Shown: positions 42,690-54,774 of the stretch, in pieces
Layout of the letters: each line of letters starts with the position of its first letter
How positions within the stretch are numbered: position 1 is the stretch's first letter
Assembly: GCF_030247195.1 (NCBI RefSeq)
Contig: NC_080670.1
Span: forward strand, 212,028,546-212,092,545
Direction of reading: 5' to 3'
From: Topomyia yanbarensis
Lineage: Eukaryota; Arthropoda; Insecta; Diptera; Culicidae
Length of the DNA stretch: 64,000 nt
Notes under the pieces: model-generated
What the model saw: only the letters and a program-made list of their open reading frames with translations
Told to the model about the DNA's origin: nothing
Databases searched by the model: none
Position numbers and translations under genes: made by a program

Positions 42690-45530
42690 GTACGCAATGG
42701 AAACGGACAAGAGACTGGAAACTTGGGACATGGAACTGCAGGTCGCTTAACTTTATCGGGTGCACTCGCATACTTGCCGATATAATGAAAGACCGCAAAT
42801 CGACATTGTGGCGCTGCAGGAGGTGTGCTGGAAGAGGTCTACGGTGCGGGTCTTTCGCGGGAACCACACCATCAACCAGAGCTGCGGCAATACACACGAG
42901 CTGGGAACAGCTTTTATGGTGGTGGGGGAGGTGCAAAAGCGTGTGATCGGATGGTGGTCAGCGACAGAATGTGCAGGTTGAGGATCAAGGGCAGGTTCTT
43001 CAATATCAGCATAACTAACGTGCATAGTCCCCATCTCGGAAGTAGCGATGACGACAGGGACGAATTCTATGCGCAACTGGAAGGTGAATACAATCGCTGC
43101 CCAAGACATGATGTCAAAATCGTCATCGGCGACCTTAATGTTCAGGTTGGCCAAGAGCCAGCAGACGAACGAGAACGGCCTAAGACTAATCGATTTCGCC
43201 ACCTCCAAGAACATGGCCATAAGGAGCACCTTCTTCCAGCACCGCCTCCTGCGCCGATACACCTGGAGATCACCGCAACAAACAGAAACACAAATTGATC
43301 ATGTTCTGATTGATAGACGACATTTCTGGGACATTCTCGACGTAAGGACCTATCAAGGTGCTAACGTCGACTCGGACCACTATCTGATGATGCTTAAACT
43401 GCGTCCAAAACTATCCGTAGTGAACAGTTTAAGATACCGGCGCCTGCCGCTGTATAACCTGGACCGACTGAGGGAAACCAACGTCGCGACAACGTACGCG
43501 CAGCATCTTGAAGCAGCGCTGCCACCGGAGGAGGAGCTCATCGATGCTCCCGTTGAGGACTGCTGGACCAGGATTAAAGCAGCCATAAGCAGTACTGCGG
43601 AGAGCTTCCTAGGATACGTACAGAGGAGTCGACGGAACGATTGGTTCGATGACGAGTGCCAAGAAATATTGGACTAGAAGAATGCAGCACGCGCAGCGAT
43701 GTTGCTGCAAGCCACTCGTCAGAACGTGGAGTTATATCGACGGAAGCGAAAACAGCAGACTCGTCTTTTTCAGGACAAAGTGCCGCCTGGAAGAGTCTGA
43801 GAGAGAGGAGACGGAGCTGCTGTATCGCTCTCAGGAAAGGCGGGCGTTCTTCAAGAAGCTGAATGACTCTCGCAACGGTTTTGTGCCGCGTGCCGAAATG
43901 TGTAGAGACAAGGAAGGTGGCATCCTGACGGACGAACGTGAGGTGGTCGAAAGGTGGAGGCAGTACTACAATGAACATCTGAATGGTGCGCAGGCGGACA
44001 ATCGGGCGTTCGAGGAGGACGATTATGTCAGTGTCGCAGCCGACGGGGATGTACCGGCGCCCACCATGAATGAGGTTAACGAGGCTATTCAACAGCTCAA
44101 GAACAACAAGGCAGCTGGTAAGGATGGTCTAGGAGCGGAACTCTTCAAGGTGGGTCCGGAGAAACTGACGGAATACATGCACCGAATAATCGAAAGAATC
44201 TGGGACAGAGATCAGCTACTGGAGGAGTGGAAGGAAGGGGTCATCTCCCCGATATACAAGAAAGGCGACAAATTGGGCTGTGAAAACTACAGGGCGATCA
44301 CAGTGACAAATGACAAATGCTATCCCAGATTCTGTTCCGGCGCCTATCACCGCTGGTAAATGGATTTGTCGGGAGTTATCAGGCCGGTTTCATCAACGGC
44401 AGATCAACAAACGACCAAATCTTTACTATACATTACATCTTTACATCACCTGTTTATCGACTTTAAAGCCGCATATGACGCGGCGGACCGTGTAGAGCTA
44501 TGGAAAATGATGGACGAGAACGGCTTCCCTGGGAAGCTGACAAGACCGAATAAGGCTACGATGGATGGTGTAAGGTGCTGTGTCAAAATTTCGGGCGGCC
44601 TCTCGGGTCCGTTTGAAACGCGCAGGGGACTAAGACAAGGCGATGGGTTGTCCTGCCTGCTGTTCAATATAGCGCTGGAAGGTGTAATGCGAAGAGCGGG
44701 GTTCAACATGCGGGGCACGATTTTCACGAGGTCCGGACAGTTCGTGTGCTTCGCTGACGACGTGGACATAATCGGTAGAAACAAAGAGACGGTAGCAGAT
44801 CTGTATACCCGACTAAAGCGCAAAGCAGCACGAGTAGGACTGAGGATAAATGTGTCTAAGACGAAGTACATGCTGACTGGCGGAACCGATCGCGATAGGG
44901 AACGCTTGGGCAGTAGTATTACGATCGACGACGATGAGTTCGAATTGGTTGACGAGTTCACCTAGCTAGGCTCATTGGTGACTGCGGACAATAACACCAG
45001 CCGGGAGATCAAATTACTATGGGCTCCACAAAACTTTGAGATCCAGGAAGCTTCACCACCGCACGAAATGCGCCATGTACAACACACTGATTAGACCGGT
45101 GGTTCTCTACGGGCACGAAACTTGGACAATGTTCGAGGAGGTCTGCAAGCAAGTTTTCGAAAGAAGGGTGCTGAGAACGATCTTCGGTGGTGCGCAGAAG
45201 GATGACGTGTGGAGGAGAAGGATGAACCACGAACTTGCGCGACTCTATGGTAAGCCAAGTATCCGGAAAGCAGCTCAAGCTGGAAAGGTACGGTGGACGT
45301 GGCATGTTGTGAGGATGCCGGACAACAACCCCACCAAGTTGGTTTTCACCTCCAACCCGGCAGGTACAAGACGGAGAGGAGCGCAGCGTTCCCGGTGGCT
45401 GGACCAAGTTGAGCAGAACCTGGCGAGTATCGGGCACCTGAGAGGTTGGAGACAAGCAGCAACTGACCAAGTGACGTGGCGGAATATTAAGGAACAGATT
45501 ATGATAATATGATGTATAATCAGGAATTAA
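42690..45530 (+). mobile_element. RTE-like non-LTR retrotransposon relic
   Basis: A second APE-type element directly downstream of the OTU-bearing one. Endonuclease: GTWNCRSLN (42725-42750), DIVALQEVCWKRS (42797-42835), NVHSPH, IGDLNVQVG and VDSDHYLMML. Reverse transcriptase: KAAGKDGLGAELFK (44107-44150), GVISPIYKKGDK, DFKAAYDA, RGLRQGDGLS and the catalytic CFADDVDII (44747-44773). A C-terminal domain with RPVVLYGHETWTM, WRRRMNHEL and RWTWHVVRMPDN follows. Frames change at about 42840, 43290, 43677, 44360 and 44965. The 3' end at 45530 passes straight into an (AATAT)n array, as is usual for elements of this type that end in short tandem repeats. Confidence 0.8.
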
Positions 45531-45531
45531 C

Positions 45532-45730
45532 ATATAATATAATATAATATAATATAATATAATATAATATAATATAATATAATATAATATAATATAATAT
45601 AATATAATATAATATAATATAATATAATATAATATAATATAATATAATATAATATAATATAATATAATATAATATAATATAATATAATATAATATAATAT
45701 AATATAATATAATATAATATAATATAATAT
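45532..45730. repeat. (AATAT)n pentanucleotide array
   Basis: About 40 perfect units of AATAT (roughly 198 bp), immediately after the last codons of the RTE-like relic. Probably grew from the simple-repeat tail of that element. Confidence 0.95.
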
Positions 45731-45873
45731 CAGCAGACAGGACGCTTCAGGGGAGAGATTGAATAGTATAGGGAGACCCGGGGCTATTAAGACCGGGGGT
45801 GTACTAAGCGATCTCAGTGCTGCGGGTTGCTTTTCCGGGTACTAGTAAAATTCAGATAAAGAAAAAGCGATTA

Positions 45874-46482
45874 TTATAAATAAAATTCAGGCATTGTATG
45901 CGCATTTGTCAACACAGTAACCGAACAAACAACGTACAAATATAGGCGTTTTTTTCTTGCAGGAAACAAACTTTCCCCAACTATCATGACCACCAATAAA
46001 GCTGTAAAAAACAAATTTCCATAGTCACACTGGAGCGAAAACAATCCGACTTCAACAAGCGAGCGTTGGAAAAAACTTTTTTTACAACTTTGCTCTGTGG
46101 CCCTGCTGAGTTTTAGTGAACCGCATCGAAGAAATAAAAGAAAAACACTACTAGCCCAAGAAGTAAGCTCAAAAGTCACTGACCATGAGTATAGGATTAC
46201 TGGCCACGACGAGGCCGGAAGCAAACCATCGAATTCGGACCAACTTTGATAGCGAAATAATTCATCGGTACTTTCTAATGCAAAAACGTGTTTACCCGAC
46301 TTTTGTTGTTCGCTGATGTTTGCGTTGTTTGCTGTCATACAATAACAATGAAGCGAATGTGGAAAGTTGTTTGAATGCTGGGAATTCTTTACTGCATTGA
46401 ATCGAAGAATGTTGGCACATTGCACGTGTTGAATTTTGCACTGAATGGGTCGGCGAATATCTTTTCCGAGTGAATATTGCAT
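45874..46482 (-). other. Unrecognised 202-codon open frame
   Basis: The longest open frame in an otherwise empty stretch. It predicts a protein with two hydrophobic segments (about residues 85-115 and 160-190) and no motif that I recognise. A pyrimidine-rich acceptor-like TTTTTTACAG lies inside it on the minus strand. It could be an exon of an unknown membrane protein, or chance. Confidence 0.2.
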
Positions 46483-47598
46483 TTTTAGTATTCTTTCGTA
46501 AGAACCGAAAAATAATTTAGTTATTTAATCGCATTAAATTCGCTGCAAAGTCTGCAAAGGGAAAGGATGCGTGATATAAAAACATTGAAAACCCGCTGAC
46601 CTAGTGAATTATTGTAACGGTTCACCACAAGCCTGCTGTGACGGGCTAGAAACTAAAGTGTCGCATGTCATGACGTGACACTTGTGAAAGTTGTGCACTT
46701 TTCTTGAAACTTTGTCGCAGATTGAACACATTACACACGAGTCACACAGCTGTTCCAATTACATCGTTGTCATTGATAGTGCCCAGCTGATCAATATACA
46801 CATGATTGGGAAATGGAAGCAAACACCATTTTTATGTTGCCTCCCATCTCCCTCGTCAACCATCTCGTACCGCTGTGATGAAGCTGCAGCACCCCGCCAC
46901 GACGTTGCGTTGTTCGCAACCGTGTTTGCGCCGTATTCGTTTGGTGGGGGTGCTCTCTGAGGACAAGAGACTGCAAGTTTTTTCCTTAATTAAAACCTGA
47001 GCAGGCGGGGTGAAATGGAAGCATTTTTCTTTTCTTTTTTTTTCGGGGGGACAAACCCGTCAGCTGTTTCCTGACCGTTGTTTGGTTGTCTTCGCTGAGG
47101 TTATGGATCTTCGTCGGTCTGCTCTCCTGGCAAAAGGTCAGCTTAATGAGTGCGACGGTGCGAAAAAGATAGCTTGACTGTGTTCGACTGTCCACTCTGG
47201 ATTCGTTGTGTTTTTGATGGAGTGGGAGATGGGGGAGTTTTCTTTTGTGCAGGGGATCTTTTTTTTCGGGAGAACTTTTCTGTTGCTTCGGTGGATGATT
47301 CAGAAAAAAATATTTTTCTGTCTGCCTGGTATCGAAGGTGGTTCTATTTGTTATTCACTGTTCGTACGAATTAGGAACAACTAAACAATTATCCGTGAGA
47401 CATCACCGTTCTTGCGCAAATTATTTTCGAAAGAAGGAAGAAACGTTTTCCATGGCCTACTTTTGCTGGTCAAACATTTTTCCGTTTTCCCGTTAATTCT
47501 TCGGTCTCACGTTGTTGGTCTCACTCTCATACACCCAAAATAATCTGACAGCATCCATTTGCCTCCCGCACTTAGCAATTACATGCCCAAAAATGTTG
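46483..47598. other. No gene recognised
   Basis: Mixed-composition DNA with CT-rich runs and short open frames on both strands. No domain, RNA or repeat terminus was found. Confidence 0.4.
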
Positions 47599-47600
47599 TA

Positions 47601-47856
47601 GTCGTGATTCGCTGGTTGAACATTTTTTAACTGGACCGCTTTTTAGTTGGACCTCCGCTAGTTGGACCATTGTCCAACTAAAAAGCATCTGAATGTCAAA
47701 ATCTTATCAATCTGACAATTATTAGAGATGTGAACAGATGCAATTACACTACTAACGTCTTCTTTGGAGAGTTTTTAACATCTGTCAGTCGGTCCTACTA
47801 ACGAATCAAATTCGTTAGTTGGACAGAGGTGTGGCCCAACCAGCGAATCACGACTG
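47601..47856. mobile_element. MITE with TA target duplication, pogo-like termini
   Basis: Inverted ends GTCGTGATTCGCTGGTTG and CAACCAGCGAATCACGACTG, flanked by TA on both sides (47599-47600 and 47857-47858). Internal TTAGTTGGAC words are also inverted. TA duplication and this size suggest a non-autonomous Tc1/mariner/pogo-group element. Confidence 0.8.
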
Positions 47857-47859
47857 TAT

Positions 47860-48497
47860 TTATTTTTGTTACATTTGACACGACTCAAACCGTTTGCATA
47901 GCTGAGTCGTGCAAACATTTCATTTTTCACATCATGTAAAAATAAAAGAATAAGACAAAGTCACAGCATACAGCACGGTCTTGTGGATGCAGCTTGCTGC
48001 TGCGTGTTGAGAACCTTTTTCTTGGCGGCGATGCATTAGCTGTGTTGTCCACCGCAGCTTGGGAGTAAGCCCATTTGCCTTCACTCGCGTTATCGTTTAC
48101 ATCCATGTCTCGATCAGTACAGCTTTCATTATGTTCGAAGTCGGAAATTCTCATTTGTTTCTTGCTCTTACAAGTCGCTGTAGTAAATCCACCTTAATTG
48201 AGCTGGTTGTTGGTTTGGAGACACTAGACCAATCGTGGTTGTTTTGTTGTGGATACAGGAAGTTAATTTCGAAATACAAAGCGCATCAGTTCTTGGTTGG
48301 CTAATGAATTGTGTTTTATTGGAAACTGTATTTTGATATTGGTTGTAGTAGATCGATTTTTCTTAGCGACTTCGGAGCATTGTAACGTGCCGTTTGGTTA
48401 CGAAACTGGCACGTAGGGATCTGACCAGGGTACGTGCACATCGTTATTTGCCAACCGCACTTTAACAACACGAGCGCCGTTGGGAATGCCACTGAAT
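47860..48497. other. No gene recognised
   Basis: Short frames on both strands with no supportable identity. The segment leads into the promoter-like repeat array. Confidence 0.4.
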
Positions 48498-49089
48498 TTT
48501 GACATTAAAAATTCTTACAGTACTATCTGAAGATGCGTGTCATTCTAAAATCTAAAATCTGTCGATGCCGGAATTAAATGAAATAGTTCTACTGTTTTAT
48601 TGTTTATTTATTTCAATAGTACAGTATTGAAAACCCGTAAAAATGAATAGATATTGGCAAACGTAACTACTCTCCTACATAAGTCAGTTTATTCCGGGCA
48701 GAGCCTCCAATAGGAAGCACCTAAGTGACTCAGTCAAATACGGTGAGGTTTTAAAAAGAGATACCACGTGTTCGCTTCAACCATTCGTTGCTCGCATGTC
48801 AAGCAAGCAACACCGTGACTATAACGTCCAGAGCGGTACACGCTATGGATTTTCGGTACTGGATTCATTAGCCCGCGCTCCGTTAAACCGTGTATGAATT
48901 TTTCGGGTAGCCCGTATCACTTGGGTGGGCAGGAAGGTTGGCTTGAGTTGAGTTAAGCACTACAGTTTGCGACGTGTGTGTGTTGCTTGCTGCTTGTGAA
49001 TTTGCGTTGGAATAAATTAATTTATTTTTATGTTTTCGTCGGTTTGTAAGTACGTACACTTTTCATATTTCGGATATACGTTATGCGTT
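48498..49089 (+). repeat. Promoter-like repeat, tandem copy 1
   Basis: Begins GACATTAAAAAT, then TCATTCTAAAATCTAAAATC (48540-48559), CCAATAGGAAGCACC (48706), a weak TATA (TTTTAAAAAG, 48749-48757), CATTCGTTGCTCGCATG, a GACTATAACG stretch, and a tail with GACGTGTGTGTGTTGC and CGGTTTGTAAGTACGTAC. No open frame. The next unit starts about 590 bp later. Confidence 0.7.
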
Positions 49090-49735
49090 TTGACATTAAA
49101 AATAGAGTAGTTCACTCTCTGGGGCTTGGTGTTATTCTAAAATCTAAAATATCTCCTATATAAGGAAACTATGTAAGGTTTGCACGCCTAAAATTCCGCT
49201 ATTACTAGATGGCTTTTTATCATTTATACACTAGCCGATTCAGTAACGCCTAACTTAAATATTGGTAATAATTTAATAATCTGTGCATTAAAAGTAGTAA
49301 AAATTGGTAAAATTGAAAAGTTCACGAAAAAAGGGAACATTACCATTCATGAATCAGCTTTTTCAGGCAGAGCCGAGCCAATTGAACCCAAGAGGTTATA
49401 AATAGAGGTACCGCGTCTCTGCTTGAATCATTTGTTGATCGCATACCAAACGAGCAGCATTTTTACTATTCCCGCTTGTATCCGCTTCCTCGGTGTATGC
49501 AAAGCTCATCGTGCGCTCTTCTCCACGCTGTTCGGACCGAAACTTTACGTATACGAACTAGTATAGAAATGCGACGGGTTCGAGTCACGTACACACGATC
49601 TACAATGCGGAGGGGGCAGGGTTGGTCCGGCTTGAGTTCAACACTGCAGGGTGCAACGTGTGTGTGCTGCATGTGAGCCTGCGTCAGCTTATTCTTATGC
49701 TTTTTGGCGATTTGTAGGTACGTAGGGTAGTGAGC
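49090..49735 (+). repeat. Promoter-like repeat, tandem copy 2
   Basis: Same box order as copy 1: GACATTAAAAAT, TTATTCTAAAATCTAAAAT (49132), GAGCCAATTG, an excellent TATA box TTATAAATAG (49396-49405), GAATCATTTGTTGATCGC, then a tail GGCTTGAGTTCAACACTGCA and GTGTGTGTGCTGC. The best candidate in the family for a working core promoter. Confidence 0.7.
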
Positions 49736-49737
49736 CT

Positions 49738-49850
49738 ATTGGTACACACTTGGCTTTTTATCGCTATGGTACCAATAACATGCTTCTGTAGGTATTTCTA
49801 AAGCACGGGTGGACTGACCTGAAATCGTGCCTACTGAAAGGCGGGTCTAA
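49738..49850 (+). repeat. Repeat shared with 51718-51767 and 53578-53700
   Basis: ATTGGTACACAC near the start and ATAACATGCTTCTGTAGGT followed by TTTCTAAAGCACGGGTGGAC match the two other sites. It abuts the tail of promoter-like copy 2. Confidence 0.6.
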
Positions 49851-50559
49851 GATGGAGTGGTTGATTAAAGACACTGAGTCTCTCTGGTCTTTGTGGACTC
49901 GCAAACTTTACCGTACGTTTACCATTTATCTGTCAGTGTCTTTCCAATCGAGCACGACATCTGTCAATGGTTGTCGTTCGAGAGGGATTGGAAGAGATTT
50001 CCTCCGGACGGATTCTATTTCTTCATTTTTTCTCATAAATCTGTTGTGTTCTGGTCTAATGTGCGGCGCTAGGTCGTGCAAGCGCAATACAATTTTATCG
50101 TCATCCATATGTTCAGGATCCTGATTTTAACCATATGTCACATTCGACGCCGTGTTGAATGTTGTTCTTCGCAATGAAGCTTTCTGTCTGGGCTACACTT
50201 CTAAATGTTATCTACAGGGTGGCTCCACAAAATGGTCCCTTAAAGATTTTTTGATATTTTGAAATATTAGCTAAAATTCGGAAAAATTTGCGAAATACTC
50301 CAGATTAGTTTATTTTAAACTTATTCTAAATGTGACCCTTTCGATTTAATTATATGCGATAGTCTTCGAGGGACACTGAAATAGCTGACTCGCACGGTTT
50401 TTTCTTGTGTATTCTGCAATGCTTTTTCAATTGCAGTTATTAGAACATCTAGAACATTATTTCGTTTTAAATTAGCTTTGTTTGCAATGTTACAGATTGC
50501 AAAGTCCGGAGATGACGAAAGCCCCATTTCCTTGGTCCGAAAATGCTTAAAATTATGGT
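49851..50559. other. No gene recognised
   Basis: Spacer between promoter-like copies 2 and 3. Open frames (49852-50124 plus, 50321-50527 minus) match nothing I know. Confidence 0.4.
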
Positions 50560-51058
50560 GACATCGCGAAGAAAAAGCATCAGTTTGCGTGTTAACGCCG
50601 TACCTATTGCAGCATGATAGCAGTTGTCCGTCAAACGCAGATCGCTCGTTGGTTAGCCAGAGTCGTGACGTATTTGATTGAGAGACTCAATCAAATACGT
50701 GAAGTCACAAATAGAGGTGCCTCGTGTACGTTTGAATCATTCGTCGCTCGCCTGCCAAACGAGCAACATCGTGACTACAGCGGTCAAACACCGTTAACCG
50801 CGTTCGAATTAGCACTCGTTTTTTGCTATGTGCAAAGCTTATCGTGCGCACGATTCGAAACGAACGAGTATAGAAATGATTTGCAAAGAAAGTTGGTAGC
50901 GTGGGTTTTGGATTGAGTTCAACACACTGAAGGGTGCAACATGTGTGTGCTGTTTGTGAATTAACGTTGAGGATAAATATTTTTTTCTATGCTTGTGTGT
51001 GCGTTGGGCTAGTATTTCTCTTGTCGAAATGCTTTTGGCGGTTTGTAGGCAGGGTAAA
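50560..51058 (+). repeat. Promoter-like repeat, copy 3 (5'-truncated)
   Basis: Lacks the GACATTAAAAAT head. It has a degenerate TATA (CACAAATAG, 50706-50714), GAATCATTCGTCGCTCGCC, CATCGTGACTACAGCG, and a tail GGATTGAGTTCAACACACTG with GTGTGTGCTG and CGGTTTGTAGG. A perfect 15-bp hairpin at 50668-50700 lies where the CCAAT part would be. Confidence 0.65.
50668..50700. repeat. Perfect 15-bp stem hairpin
   Basis: ACGTATTTGATTGAG, loop AGA, then the exact reverse complement. It sits just upstream of the TATA-like site of promoter-like copy 3. Confidence 0.9.
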
Positions 51059-51766
51059 GTGCCTTTTTTGGCCCTACTAGGGAGGGTGCCGTACCATTTC
51101 TTTATTTACACGGTCTACAATTGATAAATGCTTATAAATTCGCATCAGCATCTTTGCTCCGTTAATCAATCCCAATATAATATCGAAAATGGCCAGCGAA
51201 TGGTGCAAAACTTCTGTCGGAACGCAGTGAAAACTAATCGAATACCCCAATTATCGCACTACCATTTGAGTCAATGCGTTGAACAAAGATGCCAGATGCT
51301 GCTTTAACCAACGGCTTTAAATCTGTGAGGTGATCATAGAAACAAGGGCGAAAATAGTCATTGACCCTACCTGGGATATTGAACCTATCATGGTGTGTTT
51401 ATGTAAAAAAAATCGAAAAACTTAGGTATATTAAAGAATGGAATAGTGTTGAAGTACACGACAATTGTTAACAAAGTTGTAGACAGTTAAATTATCTATC
51501 GGATTCTTACTTTTAGTGTTGTTCCATCTAGGGGCAAAAAGGTGAACTTGATCCATTGCAAAAACTATGTTTTCACGAAAAAAACTTCTAAAAAATCTTG
51601 CTCTAGACCTTCGCATGGATTATTTTGATGTTGATTGCCAATGAGAGGAGAGGAGTCCATTCTTTCATATCCTGAAGCTTCTAAGAGGCTATTTTTTCGT
51701 TGAAAAAGGACACCGTAACCTATTGGCACACAAGTTTCCCGTTTCGGTGATATTCGTGCTGCAGTT

Positions 51767-52320
51767 TTCTATTCTATTCTATTCTATTCTCTTCTATTCT
51801 CTTCTATTCTCTTCTCTTCTATTCTATTCTATTCTATTCTATTCTATTCTATTCTATTCTATTCTATTCCATTCTATTCTATTCTGTTCTATTCTATTCT
51901 ATTCTATTCCATTCTATTCTATTCTATTCTATTCTATTCTATTCTATTCTATTCTATTCTATTCTATTCTATTCTATTCTATTCTATTCTATTCTATTCT
52001 ATTCTATTCTATTCTATTCTATTCTATTCTATTCTATTCTATTCTATTCTATTCTATTCTATTCTATTCTATTCTATTCTATTCTATTCTATTCTATTCT
52101 ATTCTATTCTATTCTATTCTATTCTATTCTATTCTATTCTATTCTATTCTATTCTATTCTATTCTATTCTATTCTATTCTATTCTATTCTATTCTATTCT
52201 ATTCTATTCTATTCTATTCTATTCTATTCTATTCTATTCTATTCTATTCTATTCTATTCTATTCTATTCTATTCTATTCTATTCTATTCTATTCTATTCT
52301 ATTCTATTCTATTCTATTCT
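51767..52320. repeat. (ATTCT)n pentanucleotide array, ~110 units
   Basis: About 554 bp of ATTCT. The first ~140 bp contain variant units (CTTCT, ATTCC, GTTCT); the remaining ~400 bp are perfect. The long Tyr/Ser/Ile/Leu/Phe frame across it is an artefact. The left flank is the shared sequence TTTCGGTGATATTCGTGCTG. Confidence 0.97.
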
Positions 52321-53577
52321 AACCCTTACACAGCCAGTATTGAAAAGCATCCTGGAAAACACTGCAGTTATTCTGTGGTGTTTTTCTTGTCAATATTATT
52401 ATTTGAAGCATATTTTCATATGTCGCAAATATTAAAACGGCCAGGCCTACTGTGCAGAGTTGGGATTGAAGATGTTTCAAAATTAGACGACAATTAAATT
52501 ATTCATTTAGTGAATAAGTTAATTGTCGAATTGTTTTGAATCTTAAAAAAGGAAGAATCGAGGACAACCGTACCGACCGTTTCAGTTTAATGGGGATATA
52601 ATAAATCGTTGGGAGTGACTCGGCTAAGAAGGTTAATGTCACTCCTTTGGTCCTTTGGGATGGGAAAGAGGTATTTACACCTTGCCCTGGCTAATAAGCC
52701 TTGGTTAAAGCGCCTTTACTCGCTCTTAATTCGCGGCCGAGAAATCCGGGTGCTTTTCCGAAATATTCTGGCTGCTTCTGAAAACTGGAAAACTTGACCA
52801 GCGAAAATCGAATCTTGTCTTATTCTAAGGAAGAGAATCACGTCGGATGCAGTGCGCATAATTCGTACAAAGATGCGCTATAATGCGCACTGCCTCCGAC
52901 ATGAGGGATTAGCACTGAACAAGCGAAAAAACAACTGTTGCTGGTCGGACCCTCCATACTAACGAACGAACCAACGAATTTCAGAAATAATCTTTTAGAA
53001 AATGGCAAACAAATCTGACTCACGTGTAATAAGACCATCCAGAATGTTGTCATCTGCATCTCTCGTGATGGCGGCCTGGAATCCCACACACAGAATACTC
53101 ACTATTTTCTGGATTCCAGTTGTAGTTGATGTTGCATTCAATCGAGACCAAGAGATCCCTTATCGAGCCAGCCATCGCTTCAAACATTTTTTTGAATGCT
53201 GAACACTCCGGAGTGAACGGTTTTGTCGGGTTCGACGACATCTGCAGCCAGGAGGTCACCGGAATGAACAAGTTCTGGGTTTGGCAGTTTTGAGGGGATC
53301 TCCTGAGGTTGGGCCGCTTGCGGGTAGATGCCTATGGTCGTATCTCCTCGAACTCAGTCCGCTTGGGGCACAAACTTCTTAATGCAAAATTGTTCTCTTC
53401 ATCAGCTGAGTTGTTGAAGAGCAGCGAACGGAAAACTTTATTTTCTTAAAAACGTAAAGACAGTACTTCCTGCTACATTGCAATAATTATAGATGCATTT
53501 TTACTAAAATTAATGCACCCAACCACGAAGAAACGGATTTTTCTTCCATTTAAAAATATATTATTGGGGACTAAAAT
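52321..53577. other. No gene recognised
   Basis: Several open frames of 60-80 codons on both strands around 52600-53270, none with a motif I can name. Splice-like words occur but do not form a consistent gene model. Confidence 0.4.
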
Positions 53578-53700
53578 TCGGTGATATTCGTGCTGCAGTC
53601 ACTAAAGCATCTGATAACATGCTTCTGTAGGTGTTTCTAAAGCATGGGCGGACTCAGCTGGGTTTGTACTTACTTAATGGTGGATGATATTCGTGATGCA
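53578..53700 (+). repeat. Repeat shared with 49738-49850 and 51718-51767
   Basis: Starts with TTCGGTGATATTCGTGCTGC, identical to the left flank of the ATTCT array, and continues with GATAACATGCTTCTGTAGGT and TTTCTAAAGCATGGGCGGAC as at 49738-49850. Confidence 0.65.
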
Positions 53701-54774
53701 TTTTTAGAGATTTTGGTGGGTAAGAAAATTGAGTTATGTTAGAGCAGCGACCAAGAATGTTTTTTTATTTTTATCACAGATTTACAAGTATTAGCAGTTT
53801 ATATCGATCAAATTCTTTAGGGCATATTCAGCAGCGTGGGATTTTCTATAGGAGTTTCGAAATGGATGCTGCCGTTCTGTTTATTGGTTCACTTGAAACT
53901 CATTTAGATCTGTGTTTTGAGCAGACTGCACTCACATTCAACCGACTGGAGAAAATAATTTGAAATCAAGGGATGACCGAAGGGCATGTTCAGTTCGATA
54001 TTTTTTGTTAAAATTAATTATACTATCAAATTAGGTACAGTCCTTGCAAATATCGTCTTGGAGAAGTTCATCGTTTTAAAGTATTTACATATTCCAGAAC
54101 ACTGTATTTTCTCGTAATTGATAAATAACGATCGAGATTGCTATTTACCAAATTTAAACAAAATCATTCAAAACGACTTACGTTGAGTTTCCAATGACAA
54201 TTTACGGCACAAGTTAGAAGGGAAACACTTAAGTGTATTCTATTTCACTGCAATTGAGTCTCTAACACTACCCATTCATCTTTTTTCGCCGAAGTTTGGC
54301 CCGTTTTACGTGACACATTGCAGTTCTCAGCCATTTGGTTCATGGATCTGACCGGATTGTAACGGATTTTTGACCACAGCTTTAATCAATACATTTGTCC
54401 TTACAAAACGAGGTCTTTCCGATCCTGAATGATGATCCGTTTCTTGCATCACCAGACAGATTTTCACATTCAAACCCGAGTAGCTTCGTTATGTCTCCAA
54501 CGGACCTCTGTTTCGTTAAAAGTTCCAAACTTGCACAGGCGCGTGGATTCCCACTCCATAATTTTGAAATTTTACAATCCCAGAAGAAAATATTTCCGCA
54601 TGCACTCGAATCTGATTTGTTCCAAGCGGTTTGTAGTTGAATTTTGACAGATCGAAACAGTGGGACCGTTTTAAAAAGCTACCCTGCGTACACAGTTTCT
54701 CACGTGGTGTAACTGTATGTCGGTCGCTTCCTCGAGATGAAGATCCGTTTTCACTTTCAATAGTGAGTTTCAAC
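53701..54774. other. No gene recognised
   Basis: Non-coding DNA between the shared repeat and the TTAGGCATAA-bounded element. No supported feature. Confidence 0.4.

Noticed and set aside
42652..45533. Minus-strand frames of 70-174 codons over the RTE-like relic
   Set aside because: Antisense shadows of a GC-rich coding relic.
45874..46482. A chemosensory-receptor-like membrane protein on the minus strand
   Set aside because: There are hydrophobic stretches, but no conserved receptor motif or credible exon series; kept only as an unrecognised frame.
51723..52322. A 199-codon open frame of repeated YSILF
   Set aside because: It is the translation of the ATTCT array and not a protein.
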